Source of the DNA: an uncultured Spirochaetales bacterium
GTDB lineage: Bacteria > Spirochaetota > Spirochaetia > Sphaerochaetales > Sphaerochaetaceae
Length of the DNA stretch: 35,215 bases
Direction of reading: 5' to 3'
Assembly: GCA_949288415.1 (NCBI GenBank)
Contig: CASEKE010000028.1
Span: forward strand, 1-35,215
Shown: piece by piece, positions 34,222 through 35,215 of the stretch
Layout: each line of letters starts with the position of its first letter
How positions within the stretch are numbered: position 1 is the stretch's first letter
Notes under the pieces: model-generated
What the model was told of the DNA's origin: nothing
The model's database searches: none
What the model saw: only the letters and a program-made list of their open reading frames with translations
Position numbers and translations under genes: made by a program

Positions 34222-35018
34222 TTCCTCCAGAACACATCGAAATACGATACGAAATCGCTTCTGTCCCCGCCACCGTCGGCACTGGTCGCATGCAATGTCA
34301 CATCGCCTTTCAGACCTTTTTGGGCGGCCAGGCGCGATACTGTCATCGCGGGGATGATTCCGCAGATCGTCGATTTGCCATAGTACGTGTTCCAGACCTC
34401 CTCGGTCATTCCGGAGGCGAGGAGATTCGCTGCAGCGGCATCGTGTTCCACCACTTTCTCCAGTTCTCCTTTTCCATATGGTTCATAGCCGAACCGCCTT
34501 CCGTAATGCGTGAAATCGCTGGAAGCAATGACGGCGGTCCTTTCGTCGATGCATCCGGCCAGGCTGTCCGCCAGAGCTACGATCACGTCGTGGCTTGCCG
34601 CACTGCCGACAAGAGCGAACGATACGCTGAGGTTGCCGTGCCTTGCTATGAAGGGGAGAAACATCTCGACTGCATGCTCGTCGGCTACTGCTCTATCGTC
34701 GACGACATGTGGAACGCAATCGAGCCGCATCGCCTCAACGCTTCCATACGGAGTTTCTGCGGATGTGAATGAGGCTGTCGTGAAAACTCCCGGCAGTATG
34801 CGATGATAGTGCGATGGAGCGATTATGACGACATGGTCGACATTGCTGTCCAAAACCGAGAAGAATGCCGATATAAGGCGTCCGCTGTAATACAGTCCGG
34901 CATGTGGCAGTACAGCCATTCTGCAGTCTCCGCCTCTCTTGTCGAAGTCCGTTATCTCGTCGAGTTCCCTTCCTCCTGCCGGATACCATAGTCCGGCAAA
35001 ACGTGCTTTTCTTTCCAT
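34218..35018 (-). CDS. amrB: Memo-family protein AmrB
   Basis: A 266-residue protein of the MEMO1 family, related in fold to LigB-type non-haem iron dioxygenases. The four putative metal-site residues are present: His39 (LPHAGLYYSG), His70 (APSHYHR), His171 (SSDFTHYG) and Cys219 (TICGI). The start at 35018 (MERKARFAGLWYP) matches the usual family N-terminus. It has no ribosome binding site but a TATATT 8 bases before the start codon, so it may be leaderless. It is the first gene of the triad. Confidence 0.9.
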   Translation of the reverse strand: MERKARFAGLWYPAGGRELDEITDFDKRGGDCRMAVLPHAGLYYSGRLISAFFSVLDSNVDHVVIIAPSHYHRILPGVFTTASFTSAETPYGSVEAMRLDCVPHVVDDRAVADEHAVEMFLPFIARHGNLSVSFALVGSAASHDVIVALADSLAGCIDERTAVIASSDFTHYGRRFGYEPYGKGELEKVVEHDAAAANLLASGMTEEVWNTYYGKSTICGIIPAMTVSRLAAQKGLKGDVTLHATSADGGGDRSDFVSYFDVFWRK

Positions 35019-35025
35019 ATGATAG

Positions 35026-35050
35026 AATATACACCCAAAAGCGCATGCGC
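35026..35050 (-). promoter_or_regulatory. Probable promoter of the amr triad
   Basis: On the minus strand a -10-like TATATT (35031-35026) ends 7 bases before the amrB ATG, which would put the transcription start at or next to the start codon. Just upstream lies the perfect palindrome GCGCATGCGC (35041-35050), in the spacer where a -35 should follow; no good -35 is visible. The palindrome is a candidate operator. Confidence 0.4.
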
Positions 35051-35061
35051 ATAAAAAGCGT

Positions 35062-35124
35062 GGCAAAAAAGTAAAAAAAAATTTTGTAAATCAGTTGACA
35101 CGGCGGTGGGTTTCGTTGTAGATT
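35062..35124 (+). promoter_or_regulatory. Strong outward promoter with A-tract upstream element
   Basis: A perfect -35 TTGACA (35095-35100) and a -10-like TAGATT (35119-35124) are 18 bp apart. A-tracts and T-tracts at about 35063-35090 resemble an UP element. The combination is typical of stable RNA or other highly expressed operons. It reads out of the window and is divergent from amrB. Confidence 0.55.
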
Positions 35125-35130
35125 GTCATG

Positions 35131-35215
35131 GCATCGCGAGAGCGGTGCAACCACGAGAACAAGAGATTTTTGACAGATATATTAGAGAAGGGAAGAGAGA
35201 GGAACGCCCGGCGGG
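35131..35215 (+). other. Transcribed leader running off the window
   Basis: No credible protein start with a ribosome binding site is seen. TTTTTGACA at 35167-35175 resembles the boxA antitermination element of rRNA leaders, and the purine-rich, then GC-rich sequence (GAACGCCCGGCGGG at the end) suits an untranslated leader. This may be the 5' leader of an rRNA operon, but no rRNA sequence is reached, so the call is tentative. Confidence 0.3.

Noticed and set aside
35128..35215. An open frame from ATG 35128 to the window edge
   Set aside because: The ATG lies at or before the expected transcription start, has no ribosome binding site, and its product is a short, charged, unrecognisable sequence.
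1..35215. CRISPR arrays and tRNA genes
   Set aside because: I looked for regularly spaced repeats and for TTCGANNC-type T-loops in cloverleaf context. The only similar string, near 30651, lies inside hisZ and has no cloverleaf.

Overview
The window reads as part of a spirochaete chromosome, probably a Sphaerochaeta- or Treponema-like gut lineage. This is inferred from secreted proteins whose signal peptides run into LFANGAKE-, LFAQGANE- or MAMGGSE-like mature ends, from overlapping operons with AGGAGG-type ribosome binding sites, and from the gene content. The species cannot be fixed from the sequence alone.

Layout. 1-1615: the 3' end of an IS200/IS605-type tnpB with a hairpin over its stop codon, then about 1.35 kb of AT-rich sequence without a convincing gene but with repeated TGTAC dyads. 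1616-4605: a TetR regulator, a cysteine-rich Crp/Fnr (YeiL-like) regulator, and a divergent MATE transporter broken by a frameshift at a T6 run. 4701-14815: a phosphate-starvation region. It holds a secreted alkaline phosphatase, a YibE/F membrane protein, a decayed ftsH remnant, and one tightly packed operon pstS-pstC-pstA-pstB-phoU-phoB-phoR. Alkaline phosphatase and pstS are preceded by the same arrangement of TTAAC-type repeats spaced 11 bp apart, which I read as the PhoB box of this organism. 14811-19537: an AraC regulator divergent from an operon of a stand-alone RarA/MgsA C-terminal-like protein, a sugar-binding protein and two permeases, without an ATPase. 19648-21119: pyruvate kinase carrying several substitutions at nearly invariant positions. 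21124-22461: a lone trpB behind a perfect palindrome.

22522-31122: a complete histidine operon on the minus strand, in transcription order yerC-like regulator, hisZ, hisG, hisD, hisC, hisB, hisH, hisA, hisF, hisIE and a PHP-type histidinol phosphatase. It supplies every step from ATP and PRPP to histidine and sits behind a promoter overlapped by an inverted repeat. 31147-32609: a lipoprotein of unknown function with its own promoter and terminator. 32787-35031: the AmmeMemoRadiSam triad (amrB, amrA, amrS), a conserved system of unknown function. 35062-35215: a strong outward promoter with an A-tract upstream and a gene-free leader, possibly for a stable RNA operon beginning beyond the window.

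How the parts work together. PhoR and PhoB, with PhoU and the Pst transporter, would sense phosphate and switch on pstS and the phosphatase. The AraC protein probably controls sugar uptake through a direct-repeat operator. The YerC-like protein probably represses its own his operon. The less understood parts are the AmmeMemoRadiSam triad, the stand-alone RarA-like protein in a sugar operon, the altered pyruvate kinase, and a 16-base motif shared by the trpB and lipoprotein upstream regions.
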